Positions 49,155 to 60,447 of a DNA stretch of 64,000 nt are shown one piece after another (position 1 is the stretch's first letter; each line of letters opens with the position of its first letter). The position numbers were made by a program, and so were the translations under genes. The stretch comes from Aeromonas bestiarum. Its GTDB lineage: Bacteria; Pseudomonadota; Gammaproteobacteria; Enterobacterales; Aeromonadaceae. The notes beneath the pieces are model-generated. The model was not told the DNA's origin, did no database searches, and worked only from the letters and a program-made list of their open reading frames with translations. The DNA is taken from positions 547,653 to 611,652 of the forward strand of contig NZ_CDDA01000015.1 in assembly GCF_000819745.1 (NCBI RefSeq). Direction: 5' to 3'.

Positions 49155-49325
49155 TGCTATATTCCTTATCGGACGACATTAACCACCGACGGAAAGACAT
49201 CCACCCTGGATGCCCACCGGTACAGAGTTGCTGCGAAGTGTAATGTCTTGGATCAAGGAAGGCGAGCAAAGGTGCTAACGAGATGTTAAAAACAAGGGGC
49301 AGATCACGGCTTGAGCTGTGAAAAA

Positions 49326-49344
49326 TTTTGCCAATTTGGCAAAA
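49326..49344 (-). terminator. AT-rich palindrome, possible DUF2835 terminator
   Basis: A 7-bp TTTTGCC/GGCAAAA stem with AATTT loop, followed by TTTTT on the minus strand. It is located between the DUF2835 stop and the gdhB start, so it could also be an operator. Confidence 0.45.
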
Positions 49345-49432
49345 AACAGAAAATCCCACTGGATGATTGCGGATTTACCGGATAGATAGTGACTGAAAGC
49401 AGATAATTACTCGGGATCCTGTTCAGATTTTG

Positions 49433-49654
49433 TTAATTTATGCGTTCCAGGCTGATAAAGCGATAATCGTCCTGGGTTTTCAGCCGGAAATAGCCGTATA
49501 CACCATTGATAGCGACGAATGGCCGGATTTTTTCCAAGGCCAGCTCTATGGTCAGGCCCTGCTCGGTACGCACTACCAGCCGTCTGGCATGGCCCTGATA
49601 CATCAGCATGATCTCGTCGCTGTTGAGCGACAGCCGGAAAGTAAACTGCTTCAC
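49433..49654 (-). CDS. DUF2835 family protein
   Basis: A 73-residue protein of the DUF2835 family (KQFTFRLSLNSDEIMLMYQG, then RRLVVRTEQGLTIELALEKIRPFV and GVYGYFRL). GTG at 49654 is the start, supported by AGGAG six bases upstream; the longer frame to 49768 is rejected. Function is unknown. It lies 120 bp downstream of pepN on the same strand. Confidence 0.85.
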   Translation of the reverse strand: MKQFTFRLSLNSDEIMLMYQGHARRLVVRTEQGLTIELALEKIRPFVAINGVYGYFRLKTQDDYRFISLERIN

Positions 49655-49774
49655 TGTGACTCCTGATAAAAGGCAGCTTGTGGACGTCCCCACAAAGATA
49701 ACGCCGGTGCCTTGACCTCGCGCTCGATAAAACAGGGCAGGAGAGCCGGCCCCCCTGCCCTGCACCACTCTTAA

Positions 49775-52399
49775 TTACTGCTGCAACGCCTTGCTTATCT
49801 TCTCGAACAGATCCCGCGCCAGCCCGTCCAGGTTGAACAGCCGGAGCAGCTCTGCGCGGATCAGCGCCTTGCGCGCCTCATCCAGTCGCTTGAACTGGAT
49901 CAGCGGCGTGATGAGGCGAGAAGCCACCTGAGGATTGACCTCGTTGAGCTCGATCAGCAGATCGGTCAGGAAGCGGTAACCACTGCCATCGACGGCGTGG
50001 AACTGCACCTGGTTGTTCATGGCAAAACTGGCCACCAGTGCGCGCAGCCGGTTCGGGTTGCGAATGCTGAAGGTGGGATGGGCCATCGCCTGGCGCACCT
50101 CGACCAGCACATCGCTCGCCGGCTTGGCGCCGACCAGCCGCAGCCAGTTGTCCAGCACCAGTCCATCCCTGGCCCACTTGCCTTCGAAGTCCGCCAGCAG
50201 GGCGGCCCGGCATGGCAGCAAATAGCCGTTGGCCACCTGCAGCGCCGCCAGGGTGTCGGTCATATTGTCGGCTCCCTGATACTGTTCCCGCACCAGGGCA
50301 TCGGCATGCTCGGCATTCAGTGCCGCCAGATAACCCAGCACCACCCCTTTGAGGGCCCGCTTGGCCATGTCGGCATGAACCACCTGATAACCTTGCAAGC
50401 GCAGGCTCTCGTAAGTGGCCGTCAGCCGGGCACCGAACGCCTGCGCCAGCGAGGCATGAATGATATCCCGCACCTGATGGATGGCATCGATATCGGCCAC
50501 CTCGAACAGCTCGGCCAGGGTAGCTTCCCCCGGCAGCGCCAGGATCTCCGCCTTGAGGGCAGGATCGAGTGCTGCATCGTCCAGAATGGCGACAAAGGCC
50601 GCCAGCAGGGTCTGGGAAAGCTCGACTCCCTGCCCGTGCTGGACCCGTGCCACCCCGTCGATCACCGCCTTGTTGATCAGCATCTGGGCGGCATCCCAAC
50701 GGGCGAACTCGTTGCGGGCAAAGCGCATCAGGAAGGCCAGCGCCTCCTCGCTGTAGTCATAGTGCAGCTTGACCGGCGCGGAGAAGTCCCGCAGCAGGGA
50801 GGGAACCGGCTTGACCGGCACCCGATCGAAGACGAAGGTCTGCTGTGCTTCCAGCACGTCGAGCACGTTGCCGATGGCCTTGCCCTGATACTGCAACGGG
50901 ATGACGGCCCCCTGCTCATCATAGAGTTCGATGTCGAGCGGAATATGCAGCGGCAGTTTTTGCGGCTGATCCTGGGTCGGCGGCGTGTGCTGGCTCACAT
51001 GGAGGCGATAGACGCCGCTTTCAGCATCGTACTCATCGGTCACAGTGAGTTCAGGGGTACCGGACTGGCTGTACCAACGGCGGAAACGATCGAGATCCAC
51101 GCCGGAAGCATCCTCCATCGCCTGCACGAAATCGTCACAGGTGACCGCCTGCCCGTCAAAGCGCTCGAAGTAGAGCTTCATCCCGGCTTGGAAGTTGGCT
51201 TCCCCCAGCAGGGTGTGCAGCATGCGGATCACTTCCGAGCCCTTCTCGTAAACGGTCAGGGTATAGAAGTTGTTCATCTCTATCACCACATCCGGACGGA
51301 TGGGGTGTGCCATGGGGCCGGCGTCTTCGGCAAACTGCGGGCCACGCACGGTGCGCACGTTGTTGATGCGGTTGACCCCGCGCGAACCCAGATCGGAGGA
51401 GAACTCCTGATCCCGGAACACGGTCAGCCCCTCTTTGAGGCTGAGCTGGAACCAGTCGCGGCAGGTGACGCGGTTGCCGGTCCAGTTGTGGAAGTATTCG
51501 TGGGCGATGACCCGCTCGATGCCGTGGTAGTCGCCATCGGTGGCGGTAGCCGGGTTGGCCAGCACGAACTTGGAGTTGAAGATGTTGAGCCCCTTGTTCT
51601 CCATGGCGCCCATGTTGAAGAAGTCCACCGCCACGATCATATAGATGTCGAGGTCGTACTCGAGGCCAAAGCGCTGCTCGTCCCAGCGCATGGAGTTGAC
51701 GAGGCTCTCCATGGCGAAACCGGCGCGGTCCAGGTTGCCCTTGTCGACGAAGATCTCGAGCGCTACCTTGCGGCCGCTCCTGGTGGTGTAGTGGCTGCGC
51801 TCCACGTCGAAGTCCCCGGCCACCAGCGCAAACAGGTAGCTGGGTTTGGGGAAGGGATCCTGCCACTGCACGAAGTGGCGACCGCCATCCAGCTCGCCAC
51901 TGTCGACCTTGTTGCCGTTGGAGAGCAGGAAAGGGAACTGGGATTTATCGGCTGTGATGCGGGTGCTGTAGCGGGCCAGAATGTCGGGCCTGTCCAGGTA
52001 ATAGGTGATGCGGCGAAAACCCTCGGCTTCACACTGGGTGCAATAGGCATCGCCGGACTTGTAGAGCCCCTCCAGCGCCGTGTTGGCGGCAGGATCCAGC
52101 AGGGTGACAACGGTCAGCACGCACTCGGCCGGCAGGTTGAACAGGGTCAGGCTGCTCTCCCCCAGCTCGTACTGGGCAAAGGGCACGCCATCCACGCTGA
52201 CGCTGTGCAGGGAGAGCCCTTCTCCATCCAGCACCAAGGGTTCATTGTGCTCGCCATTGCGGCGCAGACGGGAGATGGCGGTAACCTGGGTCAGCGGCTC
52301 CTGCAGTTGAAAATCGAGATCGATGCTGTCGATCCAGTAGAGCGGAGCCTGATAATCCTGGCGATATTTGGCCGTCATGGCCTGGGAGTGATCGGTCAT
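49775..52399 (-). CDS. pepN: aminopeptidase N
   Basis: An 874-residue M1-family zinc aminopeptidase that removes N-terminal residues from peptides in the cytoplasm. It has the exopeptidase motif GAMEN (264-268), the zinc site HEYFH (300-304) with the third ligand Glu323 in LKEGLTVF, and the C-terminal ERAP-like helical domain. Start MTDHSQAMTAKYRQDY fits the family; length is close to E. coli PepN. Its own promoter lies in the 136-bp gap after the prc terminator. Confidence 0.97.
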   Translation of the reverse strand: MTDHSQAMTAKYRQDYQAPLYWIDSIDLDFQLQEPLTQVTAISRLRRNGEHNEPLVLDGEGLSLHSVSVDGVPFAQYELGESSLTLFNLPAECVLTVVTLLDPAANTALEGLYKSGDAYCTQCEAEGFRRITYYLDRPDILARYSTRITADKSQFPFLLSNGNKVDSGELDGGRHFVQWQDPFPKPSYLFALVAGDFDVERSHYTTRSGRKVALEIFVDKGNLDRAGFAMESLVNSMRWDEQRFGLEYDLDIYMIVAVDFFNMGAMENKGLNIFNSKFVLANPATATDGDYHGIERVIAHEYFHNWTGNRVTCRDWFQLSLKEGLTVFRDQEFSSDLGSRGVNRINNVRTVRGPQFAEDAGPMAHPIRPDVVIEMNNFYTLTVYEKGSEVIRMLHTLLGEANFQAGMKLYFERFDGQAVTCDDFVQAMEDASGVDLDRFRRWYSQSGTPELTVTDEYDAESGVYRLHVSQHTPPTQDQPQKLPLHIPLDIELYDEQGAVIPLQYQGKAIGNVLDVLEAQQTFVFDRVPVKPVPSLLRDFSAPVKLHYDYSEEALAFLMRFARNEFARWDAAQMLINKAVIDGVARVQHGQGVELSQTLLAAFVAILDDAALDPALKAEILALPGEATLAELFEVADIDAIHQVRDIIHASLAQAFGARLTATYESLRLQGYQVVHADMAKRALKGVVLGYLAALNAEHADALVREQYQGADNMTDTLAALQVANGYLLPCRAALLADFEGKWARDGLVLDNWLRLVGAKPASDVLVEVRQAMAHPTFSIRNPNRLRALVASFAMNNQVQFHAVDGSGYRFLTDLLIELNEVNPQVASRLITPLIQFKRLDEARKALIRAELLRLFNLDGLARDLFEKISKALQQ

Positions 52400-52481
52400 T
52401 ATTGTTTGCTTCCACGCTTGTAATTGACGTGTCAGAGGCTGTCACAACCGGTTGGCAGGGTCAAATAGTTTGCATTCAGCC

Positions 52482-52509
52482 AAAAGAAAGGGCGACCTGA
52501 GTCGCCCTT
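52482..52509 (-). terminator. intrinsic terminator after prc
   Basis: A 9-bp AAGGGCGAC/GTCGCCCTT stem (loop TCAG on the minus strand) followed by TTTCTTTT. Confidence 0.85.
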
Positions 52510-52535
52510 GTATGCATGTTGTTCGTCAACCAATG

Positions 52536-54551
52536 TCAGCCCTGTTTGCTGAGTCTGGCCAGATCCGCCGTGATGTTGGCAGCCTCGACCAGATACTCGT
52601 CGGGGGCTTCAAAATCGGCCGGCAACTCGTCCAGGCTCTTCACCGCCGGCTTGCCAAGGCGAGCCAGACGCTCGTTGGTGCGCGCCAGCGCCTTCTCGTC
52701 CTGCTTGGCCTGATCAGCCAGACGCTCCGCCTCGTTGAGGGAGACCGACTTCTTGTCCTTCTCCTCCTTGTAGTCGGCGATGTCCTGCATCACATAGGCA
52801 AACTCCGGATCCTTGTTGATCCGTGCCTCGTGGGCCGATTGCAGCTTGGGCAACAGGCTGGCGAAATTGCCGAGCTTGTCGTACTTGGCCGAGGCTATCT
52901 TGTCCCAGGGCAGCGCGTTGAACTCACGGCTCTCACCCGTCTCTTCCGGGGCGACCGCAGTGGGGAAGCCGATGTCGGGTGCAACCCCCTTGTTCTGGGT
53001 GCTGCCACCGTTGATCCGGTAGAACTTGGCGATGGTGTACTGCACGTGACCCAGCGGCTGCTCGTAGAAGTCATAGACCTTGGCGAGGCTACGATGCTGT
53101 TGCACAGTGCCCTTGCCGAACGAGTTCTCACCCAGGATCAGGGCGCGACCATAGTCCTGCATGGCGGCGGCAAAGATCTCGGAGGCCGAGGCGCTGTAGC
53201 GGTCGATCATCACCGACATGGGGCCGCCGTAGTAGACGTTGCCATCGTCATCGCCATTGACCGTGATACGGCCCATGTGATCACGAATTTGCACCACGGG
53301 ACCGCTGGCGAAGAAGAGGCCGCTCAGGGCAGAGGCTTCGGTCAGTGCACCGCCGCCGTTACCGCGCAGATCGACGATCAGGCCTTCGATCTTCTGCTTG
53401 TTGAGGCTGGAGAGCTCCTTGATCACGTCGTCGTGCAGATTGACGTAGAAACTCGGGATCTCGAGCACCCCAATCTTCTTGCCTTCGGCGTTGATCACCT
53501 TGGACTTGGCGGCCCTGTCTTCCAGGCGCACCTTGTCGCGGGTCAGCTCGATCTGCTCGGTCTTGGCGGTGGCGCCCTTGCCGCGCTGGATCTCCAGCTT
53601 CACCTTGCTGCCTTTTGGCCCCTTGATGAGTTCGACCACGTCATCGAGACGCCAGCCGATCACATCGACAATCTTGCCGTCGTCCTGCCCGACCCCGGTG
53701 ATCTTGTCATCAGGCTTGAGGTGATTGGACTTGGCGGCCGGGCCACCCGGCACCAGGGAACGAATAACGGTAAAGTCATCTTCCGCCTGCAGCACGGCAC
53801 CTATGCCTTCCAGCGAGAGGTTCATCTCGGTATTGAAGCGATCGGCGCTGCGCGGGGAGAGATAACTGGTGTGCGGTTCGATGGCGCGGGCGAAGGAGTT
53901 CATGAAGAGCTGGAACACGTCCTCGCTCTCGGTCTGGGACATCCGCTTGATGGCGTTGTTGTAACGCTTGCCAAGCAGCTCCTTGATCTCGGGCCACTCC
54001 TTGCCGCTGAGCTTGAGGCTCAGGGCATCGAACTTGACCCGCTGACGCCACAACTCGTTGAGTTCTGCTTCGTCTTTGGGCCAAGCCGCCCCTTCCCGAT
54101 CAAAGATGTAATTGTCGGGCTGGGTAAAATCGAAAGGAGTATCGAGCAGTTTGAGGGCGTATTCGAACCGCTCATAACGCCGCTGCTGACTCAGATTGAA
54201 CATCTCGTAGGCAGGTGCCAGCCGTCCTCTTTCGAGGTCGGTGTCAAAGCCGTTACGGTACTTTTCAAAGCGGCTGATATCAGAGGCCAAAAACAGGTTT
54301 CTGCTGTAGTCCAGATTCTCCAGATACTTGTCGTAAATCACGGAGGAAAAGGCATCGTCCAGCTTGAACTGCTTGTAATGCGAGCGGGTAAACAGATTGG
54401 CAATTCGCTTGCTAGCCGTAGCATGTTGGCTCTCTTGAGCCAACACAGGCAAATCACTTTCCTTGAGCACCGGCTCGATGGCCTGTGCAAGCCCGGCAAG
54501 CGCCAGGCTACAGGCAACGAGGGAAAAACGAATTACGCCATGCTTCAACAT
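52536..54551 (-). CDS. prc: carboxy-terminal processing protease Prc (Tsp)
   Basis: A 671-residue periplasmic tail-specific protease with a signal peptide (FSLVACSLALAGLAQA). A PDZ domain (LEGIGAVLQAEDDFTVIRSLVPGGPA, about 247-345) precedes the S41 domain with catalytic Ser455 (SASASEIF) and Lys480 (SFGKGTVQQ). VDLRGNGGGALTEA is also typical. Prc degrades proteins with apolar C-termini and trims murein enzymes. It sits 8 bp downstream of proQ, as in E. coli. Confidence 0.96.
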   Translation of the reverse strand: MLKHGVIRFSLVACSLALAGLAQAIEPVLKESDLPVLAQESQHATASKRIANLFTRSHYKQFKLDDAFSSVIYDKYLENLDYSRNLFLASDISRFEKYRNGFDTDLERGRLAPAYEMFNLSQQRRYERFEYALKLLDTPFDFTQPDNYIFDREGAAWPKDEAELNELWRQRVKFDALSLKLSGKEWPEIKELLGKRYNNAIKRMSQTESEDVFQLFMNSFARAIEPHTSYLSPRSADRFNTEMNLSLEGIGAVLQAEDDFTVIRSLVPGGPAAKSNHLKPDDKITGVGQDDGKIVDVIGWRLDDVVELIKGPKGSKVKLEIQRGKGATAKTEQIELTRDKVRLEDRAAKSKVINAEGKKIGVLEIPSFYVNLHDDVIKELSSLNKQKIEGLIVDLRGNGGGALTEASALSGLFFASGPVVQIRDHMGRITVNGDDDGNVYYGGPMSVMIDRYSASASEIFAAAMQDYGRALILGENSFGKGTVQQHRSLAKVYDFYEQPLGHVQYTIAKFYRINGGSTQNKGVAPDIGFPTAVAPEETGESREFNALPWDKIASAKYDKLGNFASLLPKLQSAHEARINKDPEFAYVMQDIADYKEEKDKKSVSLNEAERLADQAKQDEKALARTNERLARLGKPAVKSLDELPADFEAPDEYLVEAANITADLARLSKQG

Positions 54552-54559
54552 TTGTCTCC

Positions 54560-55192
54560 TTAGAGAACCAGATGCTCAAATTTGACCCGCAGCATCATGC
54601 CGGTCTGCAATTGGACCTGAACGTCATCCTTGGTCACTTCCTTGATGGTCGCCGGTACAGGAGACTTGCCCAGCACGACCCGAACGCCTTGATCCACTTT
54701 CAGATTGGCAGCATCGACCTTCACCAAGGGCGCATCGGCAACGGGTGCCTTGGGTGCGGCTTTGGGCTTGTCAGATTTGGCGGCAGCGTCAGCCTTGCGC
54801 GGGGCAGGACGACGGGGCTGCTTGGCCTTCTCTTCTTTAGTATTGGTACGACGGCTGGCAAAGACGCGCTCTTTGCTCTCTTTCAGGGCTTGCTTGGCGT
54901 GCTCGATGTGCTCTTCGGTGAGCAGCTCGCCCGGGTTACCGTCCAGATCGACACGGGCCTGGCCGGCTTTGAGGCCATGCAGGTAACGCCAGCTGGAGGT
55001 GTATTGACGCAGTGCAGAGCGCAGCATGGTCTTGGAGACTCTGGCGTCGTCAGCAAGACGCTCGGCCAAATCCTGGAAGATGCCAATCTTGAGCGGCTTG
55101 GCCTCTCCTTCAGCGATGAAGCAGGCCGGGAATTTCTCGACCAGGTAGGCAACGATCTCTTTACTGTTCTTCAGCTTCTCAGTGTTTTCCAT
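54560..55192 (-). CDS. proQ: RNA chaperone ProQ
   Basis: A 210-residue ProQ/FinO RNA chaperone. The N-terminal FinO domain (SKEIVAYLVEKFPACF, then LRSALRQYTSSWRYLHGLKAGQARVDLDG) is followed by a basic linker rich in Lys/Ala/Pro (AKQPRRPAPRKADAAAKSDKPK) and a C-terminal Tudor-like domain (VDQGVRVVLGKSPVPATIKEV). ProQ binds many sRNAs and mRNA 3' ends. It forms an operon with prc. Confidence 0.96.
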   Translation of the reverse strand: MENTEKLKNSKEIVAYLVEKFPACFIAEGEAKPLKIGIFQDLAERLADDARVSKTMLRSALRQYTSSWRYLHGLKAGQARVDLDGNPGELLTEEHIEHAKQALKESKERVFASRRTNTKEEKAKQPRRPAPRKADAAAKSDKPKAAPKAPVADAPLVKVDAANLKVDQGVRVVLGKSPVPATIKEVTKDDVQVQLQTGMMLRVKFEHLVL

Positions 55193-55240
55193 GTATAACC
55201 TTGGCTTTCATATAAACGCGCGGGCACGCCCGAGCACAAC

Positions 55241-55272
55241 AAAGGCCCCATTATAGAGAGCTTGGGGCCTTT
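55241..55272 (-). terminator. hairpin after msrC
   Basis: A 9-bp AAAGGCCCC/GGGGCCTTT stem between msrC and proQ; the following T content on the minus strand is modest (TTTGTTG). Confidence 0.6.
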
Positions 55273-55293
55273 TGCGAACCATCAAGCAATGAC

Positions 55294-55752
55294 TTAGAGC
55301 ATGCTTTCCAAAATTTGCACCGTTTCTTCCAGCCCAATCCGGTCTTCTGCGTCAAAACGGTTAAAGATTGGACTATCGATATCCAGTACGCCAATGATCT
55401 CGCCATCACGGCGCACCGGGATCACGATTTCCGAATTGCTGGCGCCATCGCAGGCGATATGACCTTCGAATTGGTGGACATCGTCAATGAGCTGGGTCTT
55501 GCCCTGTGCCACTGCCGTGCCACAGACCCCGCGGCCGACCGGAATGCGCACGCAGGCCGGCTTGCCCTGGAACGGGCCGAGCACCAGGGTATCCCCCTGC
55601 AACAGGTAGAAACCCACCCAGTTGATGTCGGCAAGCTCCAACGCCAACAAGGCGGAGAGGTTGGCCAGGTTGGCGATGAGATCCGGTTCCCCTTCCAGCA
55701 AGGCCTGTGCCTGCTGGTTGAGACCGCGATAAAATGCTTGTTTTTCAATCAT
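55294..55752 (-). CDS. msrC: free methionine-(R)-sulfoxide reductase (GAF domain)
   Basis: A 152-residue GAF-domain protein of the fRMsr family, reducing free methionine-R-sulfoxide in the cytoplasm. The three catalytic cysteines are visible in KPACVRIPVGRGVCGTAVA and HIACDGASNSEIVIPV. Start at 55752 (MIEKQAFYRGL) fits homologues. It lies upstream of proQ-prc, as yebR does in E. coli. Confidence 0.92.
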   Translation of the reverse strand: MIEKQAFYRGLNQQAQALLEGEPDLIANLANLSALLALELADINWVGFYLLQGDTLVLGPFQGKPACVRIPVGRGVCGTAVAQGKTQLIDDVHQFEGHIACDGASNSEIVIPVRRDGEIIGVLDIDSPIFNRFDAEDRIGLEETVQILESML

Positions 55753-55862
55753 GATTAAATGAACTTCACTCCCTGATAATCTGTGCAAGGTAACGCCCTG
55801 CCTGAAAATTTCAAATCTATTTTCACCTTACCCCTCATCCTTTTATTCATAAAGGCAGGGAT

Positions 55863-56321
55863 TCAACGGTTGACGGAGAGCGCCAACTGCTGGCGCTGGC
55901 CATTGCTCCACTCGATATTGAGCAGCCAGACCATCACAGCCGAGGTGCAGGAACCCACCAGGGTCGAACCCTGCCAGCCGCGCTCTGCCGGCTCGAAGCT
56001 GACCGGTATGGTGCCCATGAACATGTCCCGTCCTTCCAGCCAGGCTTTCACCGGTTTGAAGGCGGGATCCCCCCCCTGAAGCAGTATCACCAAGTCATGT
56101 TCGGCCCGCACCGGCAAGGAGGCGACGCTGACGGTTATCGGCTTCTCCCCCAGCAGCAGGCTGCAGGAGGTGCGGGACAGATCACAAATCTGATCTTTTT
56201 CTGCGCCCGCCACCGCCGCCTGGCCCCCGTCAAACCAGGTTCGATAGGCAACCAATCCGAGCAAAATGGCCAGGACGATCGCCAAGTGGACAATTTTGCG
56301 TGAAGTGAGTCTCTCTTTCAT
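55863..56321 (-). CDS. membrane-anchored periplasmic protein of unknown function
   Basis: A 152-residue protein with one N-terminal TM anchor (IVHLAIVLAILLGLVAYRTWF). A periplasmic domain follows with Cys residues in ICDLSRTSCSLLL and VGSCTSAVMVWLL, and a beta-rich middle (ITVSVASLPVRAEHDLVILLQGG). It recalls the periplasmic part of small cytochrome-assembly or DUF proteins next to cco genes, but I cannot name the family. It is divergent from ccoN with a 283-bp shared promoter region. Confidence 0.65.
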   Translation of the reverse strand: MKERLTSRKIVHLAIVLAILLGLVAYRTWFDGGQAAVAGAEKDQICDLSRTSCSLLLGEKPITVSVASLPVRAEHDLVILLQGGDPAFKPVKAWLEGRDMFMGTIPVSFEPAERGWQGSTLVGSCTSAVMVWLLNIEWSNGQRQQLALSVNR

Positions 56322-56604
56322 GAAAAAACAACCTTGTAAGATGCCTTGAAAATGACATTTTCGTGATCTCGCGCAAGGTAAATAATTGAGCAGGCGAGAC
56401 CCAACGGAGCCAAATATATCACTGTTTATACTGTTATTTTACCTGTCAGTTCAGTATCATTCCCATTGAATTTTCATTTAGCTACTTTTTGCTTTTCCTT
56501 TTATTAACAGTTGTTAACAAGGGGTAAGGCAGTAGCCAATGATGTCGGTCCATGTCACTGGACAAAAAATCAAACAACAGCAGCATCGGAAGCGGAATAC
56601 AACG

Positions 56605-58029
<1,425 letters not shown>

Positions 58030-58045
58030 TTGAAGAGGTCAAAGC

Positions 58046-58660
58046 ATGAGCAACAATAACCGTCACGAGATCTTTGAAAAGAGCGTACCCATGCTGGTGG
58101 TCGGCATCATATTTGCCATCAGCCTGGGGGGCCTGGTCGAAATCACCCCGCTGTTCTTCCAGAAGCAGACCACCGAGCCGGTAGAGGGCCTCAAGCCCTA
58201 CACCGCCCTGCAGATGGAAGGCCGCGACATCTTCATCCGCGAAGGCTGCACCGTTTGTCACAGCCAGATGATCCGTCCGTTCCGCGCCGAAACCGAGCGC
58301 TATGGCCACTACTCGGTCGCCGGTGAAAGCGTGTGGGAGCACCCCTTCCTGTGGGGCTCCAAACGTACGGGTCCGGATCTGGCCCGTGTGGGCGGTCGCT
58401 ATTCAGACGACTGGCACCGCGCTCACCTTATCAATCCGCGCGATGTGGTGCCCGAGTCCAACATGCCGGCCTTCCCCTGGCTCGACACCAATGTCCTGAC
58501 CGGTGAACTGACCGGCAAGAAACTGGCGCTGTTCCGGGATCACTTCGGCGTGCCTTACAGCGACGCTGACATCCAGGGTGCAGGTGAAGCCGTCAAGGGC
58601 AAAACCGAACTGGATGCGCTGGTAGCCTATCTGCAATCACTGGGTCATGCCCTGAAATAA
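58046..58660 (+). CDS. ccoO: cbb3-type cytochrome c oxidase subunit II
   Basis: A 204-residue monoheme cytochrome c subunit: one N-terminal TM helix ([18 protein letters not shown]) and a heme-binding [12 protein letters not shown], with the axial Met likely in [10 protein letters not shown]. It passes electrons to CcoN from the periplasmic side. It lies 16 bp after ccoN in the operon. Confidence 0.95.
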   Translation: MSNNNRHEIFEKSVPMLVVGIIFAISLGGLVEITPLFFQKQTTEPVEGLKPYTALQMEGRDIFIREGCTVCHSQMIRPFRAETERYGHYSVAGESVWEHPFLWGSKRTGPDLARVGGRYSDDWHRAHLINPRDVVPESNMPAFPWLDTNVLTGELTGKKLALFRDHFGVPYSDADIQGAGEAVKGKTELDALVAYLQSLGHALK

Positions 58661-58672
58661 AGGAGTCAGGAT

Positions 58673-58852
58673 ATGGATTACGGCACATTTCGCGGCCTTT
58701 ATACCCTGCTGTTGATGGCCATCATGATCGGCATCATCGTCTGGGCATACAGCAAGCGCCGCAAGGCCTCTTTCGACGAGGCTGCCAACCTGGTTTTTGC
58801 CGACGACGAGCAACCCGGTGCTGATAACAAGAACGCAGGAGCGAAACAATAA
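58673..58852 (+). CDS. ccoQ: cbb3-type oxidase assembly/stability subunit CcoQ
   Basis: A 59-residue single-TM protein beginning MDYGTFRGLYTLLLMAIMIG and continuing IIVWAYSKRRKASFDEAANLVF, the standard CcoQ layout. CcoQ stabilises the CcoNOP complex. It starts 12 bp after ccoO behind AAGGAG, and its TAA shares one base with the ccoP ATG. Confidence 0.93.
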   Translation: MDYGTFRGLYTLLLMAIMIGIIVWAYSKRRKASFDEAANLVFADDEQPGADNKNAGAKQ

Positions 58853-59829
58853 TGAGCACTTTGTTTAGCATTTTTGTGACCGTCATCAGCCTGGGAACCA
58901 TACTCGGCTGCTTCTTGCTGCTGGTGTGGTGCCTGCGCGACAAGATGGGCGTGGAAGAGGGCAAGTCCATGGGACACGCCTTCGACGGTATCGAAGAGAT
59001 CAACAACCCGCTGCCGAAGTGGTGGACCTACATGTTCCTCTTCTTCATCGTCACCGGTCTGGTCTATCTGCTGGCCTTCCCGGGCCTGGGCAACTGGAAG
59101 GGTCTGCTGGGCTGGCAGAGCTCCAACCAGGACGTCCGCTCGCTGGCCGAGTCCAAGGCTGCGGTGGCCTCCGCCAAGGCCGAAGGCCGGGCGGTGGAGT
59201 ACGACCGCGAACTGGTCAAGGCTGACGAGATCTACGGCGCCAAGTTCCGCGAGCTGGCCTATCAGGCCGATGGCAAGACCTATCGCGCCATCGAAGAGAT
59301 CGCCGCCGATCCGGAAGCACGCAAGGTGGGTCAGCGTCTGTTCCTGCAGAACTGCTCCCAGTGTCACGGTTCCGATGCCCGCGGCGGTCGCGGTTTCCCG
59401 AACCTGACCGACAGCGAATGGCAATGGGGCGGTCAGCCTGATCAGATCAAGACCACCATCATGGGCGGTCGTCAGGGTGTGATGGCGGCCTGGGGCGAGA
59501 TCCTGGGTCAGGATGGGGTGAAAGAAGTCGCCTCCTACGTGCTGAGCCTGTCCGGTCGCAAGGTCGATCTGGTCGAAGCCAAGAAGGGCGAAGCGCGCTT
59601 CACCATCTGCGCCGCCTGTCATGGCCCGGATGCCAAGGGCGGTATCGCCTTCGGGGCACCGGACCTGACCAACAACACCTGGCTGTATGGCGGTTCCCGT
59701 CAGGTTGTCGAGCAGACCATCACCCATGGTCGTCACGGCGTCATGCCGGCCTGGAAGGATATTCTGGGTGAAGACAAGGTCCACCTGCTCGCCTCCTACG
59801 TTTATAGTTTGTCCCACAACAACAAGTAA
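58852..59829 (+). CDS. ccoP: cbb3-type cytochrome c oxidase subunit III
   Basis: A 325-residue diheme cytochrome c with two N-terminal TM segments (about 5-27 and 57-76; FDGIEEINNPLPKWW between them). Heme sites are CSQCH (168-172) and CAACH (253-257). It is the electron entry subunit of the cbb3 oxidase. Its ATG overlaps the ccoQ stop, and a strong terminator follows. Confidence 0.96.
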   Translation: MSTLFSIFVTVISLGTILGCFLLLVWCLRDKMGVEEGKSMGHAFDGIEEINNPLPKWWTYMFLFFIVTGLVYLLAFPGLGNWKGLLGWQSSNQDVRSLAESKAAVASAKAEGRAVEYDRELVKADEIYGAKFRELAYQADGKTYRAIEEIAADPEARKVGQRLFLQNCSQCHGSDARGGRGFPNLTDSEWQWGGQPDQIKTTIMGGRQGVMAAWGEILGQDGVKEVASYVLSLSGRKVDLVEAKKGEARFTICAACHGPDAKGGIAFGAPDLTNNTWLYGGSRQVVEQTITHGRHGVMPAWKDILGEDKVHLLASYVYSLSHNNK

Positions 59830-59868
59830 AATAAGCAGTAACATGTGATAAGCACGTGATTACTCAGC

Positions 59869-59898
59869 AAAAAGCCTCGACTCTTCGAGGCTTTTTGT
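59869..59898 (+). terminator. intrinsic terminator after ccoNOQP
   Basis: A 12-bp perfect AAAAAGCCTCGA/TCGAGGCTTTTT stem with loop CTCT and a T-rich tail, separating the structural operon from the assembly genes. Confidence 0.9.
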
Positions 59899-59958
59899 TA
59901 TCTTGTGTTGGCTGAAAAGCCTCCATTCTGTTAATCATTCGTTTCGGTAGCACTCATT

Positions 59959-60447
59959 ATGTCCCAACCCTGGTATCGCCAATTTTGGCCCTGGTTCATC
60001 ATCGCCCTCCCGGCCGCCGCCGTGATCGCCAGCATCGGCACGGCCATCATCGCCAGCAAGGATGGCGTCAATCTGGTGGCCGAGGACTATTACAAACAAG
60101 GCAAAGAGATCAATCAGGACTTGAGCAAGTTCGATCGCTCCGAAGCCCTCAACATTCGCATAGCGCTGGAAGTGAATGGCAAGGAGCTGACCCTCAAGCC
60201 TCTGTCGGGAGATATCCCCCCCGGTCAGGCCCTCTACCTCTCCCTGTTCCACCCGACTCTGGCCGGCATGGACAGCGAACACATGGTGACGGCCGACGCC
60301 AGCGGCGTCTATCGTCTGCTGCTCGACAAACCATTGAACGGGAAATGGCATATCCGGGTCGATGCCTTCAATCACGAATGGCGTCTGCAAGAGACAGTCC
60401 AGCTCCCGACCAAGGCGCCCGTCGAACTCGATCCCAAAGGACGTTAA
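59959..60447 (+). CDS. ccoH: FixH/CcoH family assembly protein
   Basis: A 162-residue protein with an N-terminal TM helix (WPWFIIALPAAAVIASIGTAIIA) and the conserved VAEDYYKQGKEINQDLSKFDR segment. A periplasmic beta domain then ends in LNGKWHIRVDAFNHEWRLQE. CcoH is needed for assembly or stability of cbb3 oxidase. ccoG, often located between ccoP and ccoH, is absent here. Confidence 0.9.
   Translation: MSQPWYRQFWPWFIIALPAAAVIASIGTAIIASKDGVNLVAEDYYKQGKEINQDLSKFDRSEALNIRIALEVNGKELTLKPLSGDIPPGQALYLSLFHPTLAGMDSEHMVTADASGVYRLLLDKPLNGKWHIRVDAFNHEWRLQETVQLPTKAPVELDPKGR

Noticed and set aside
49997-52423. 808-residue plus-strand open frame opposite pepN
   Set aside because: Shadow of pepN, which has all M1 motifs in the other strand.
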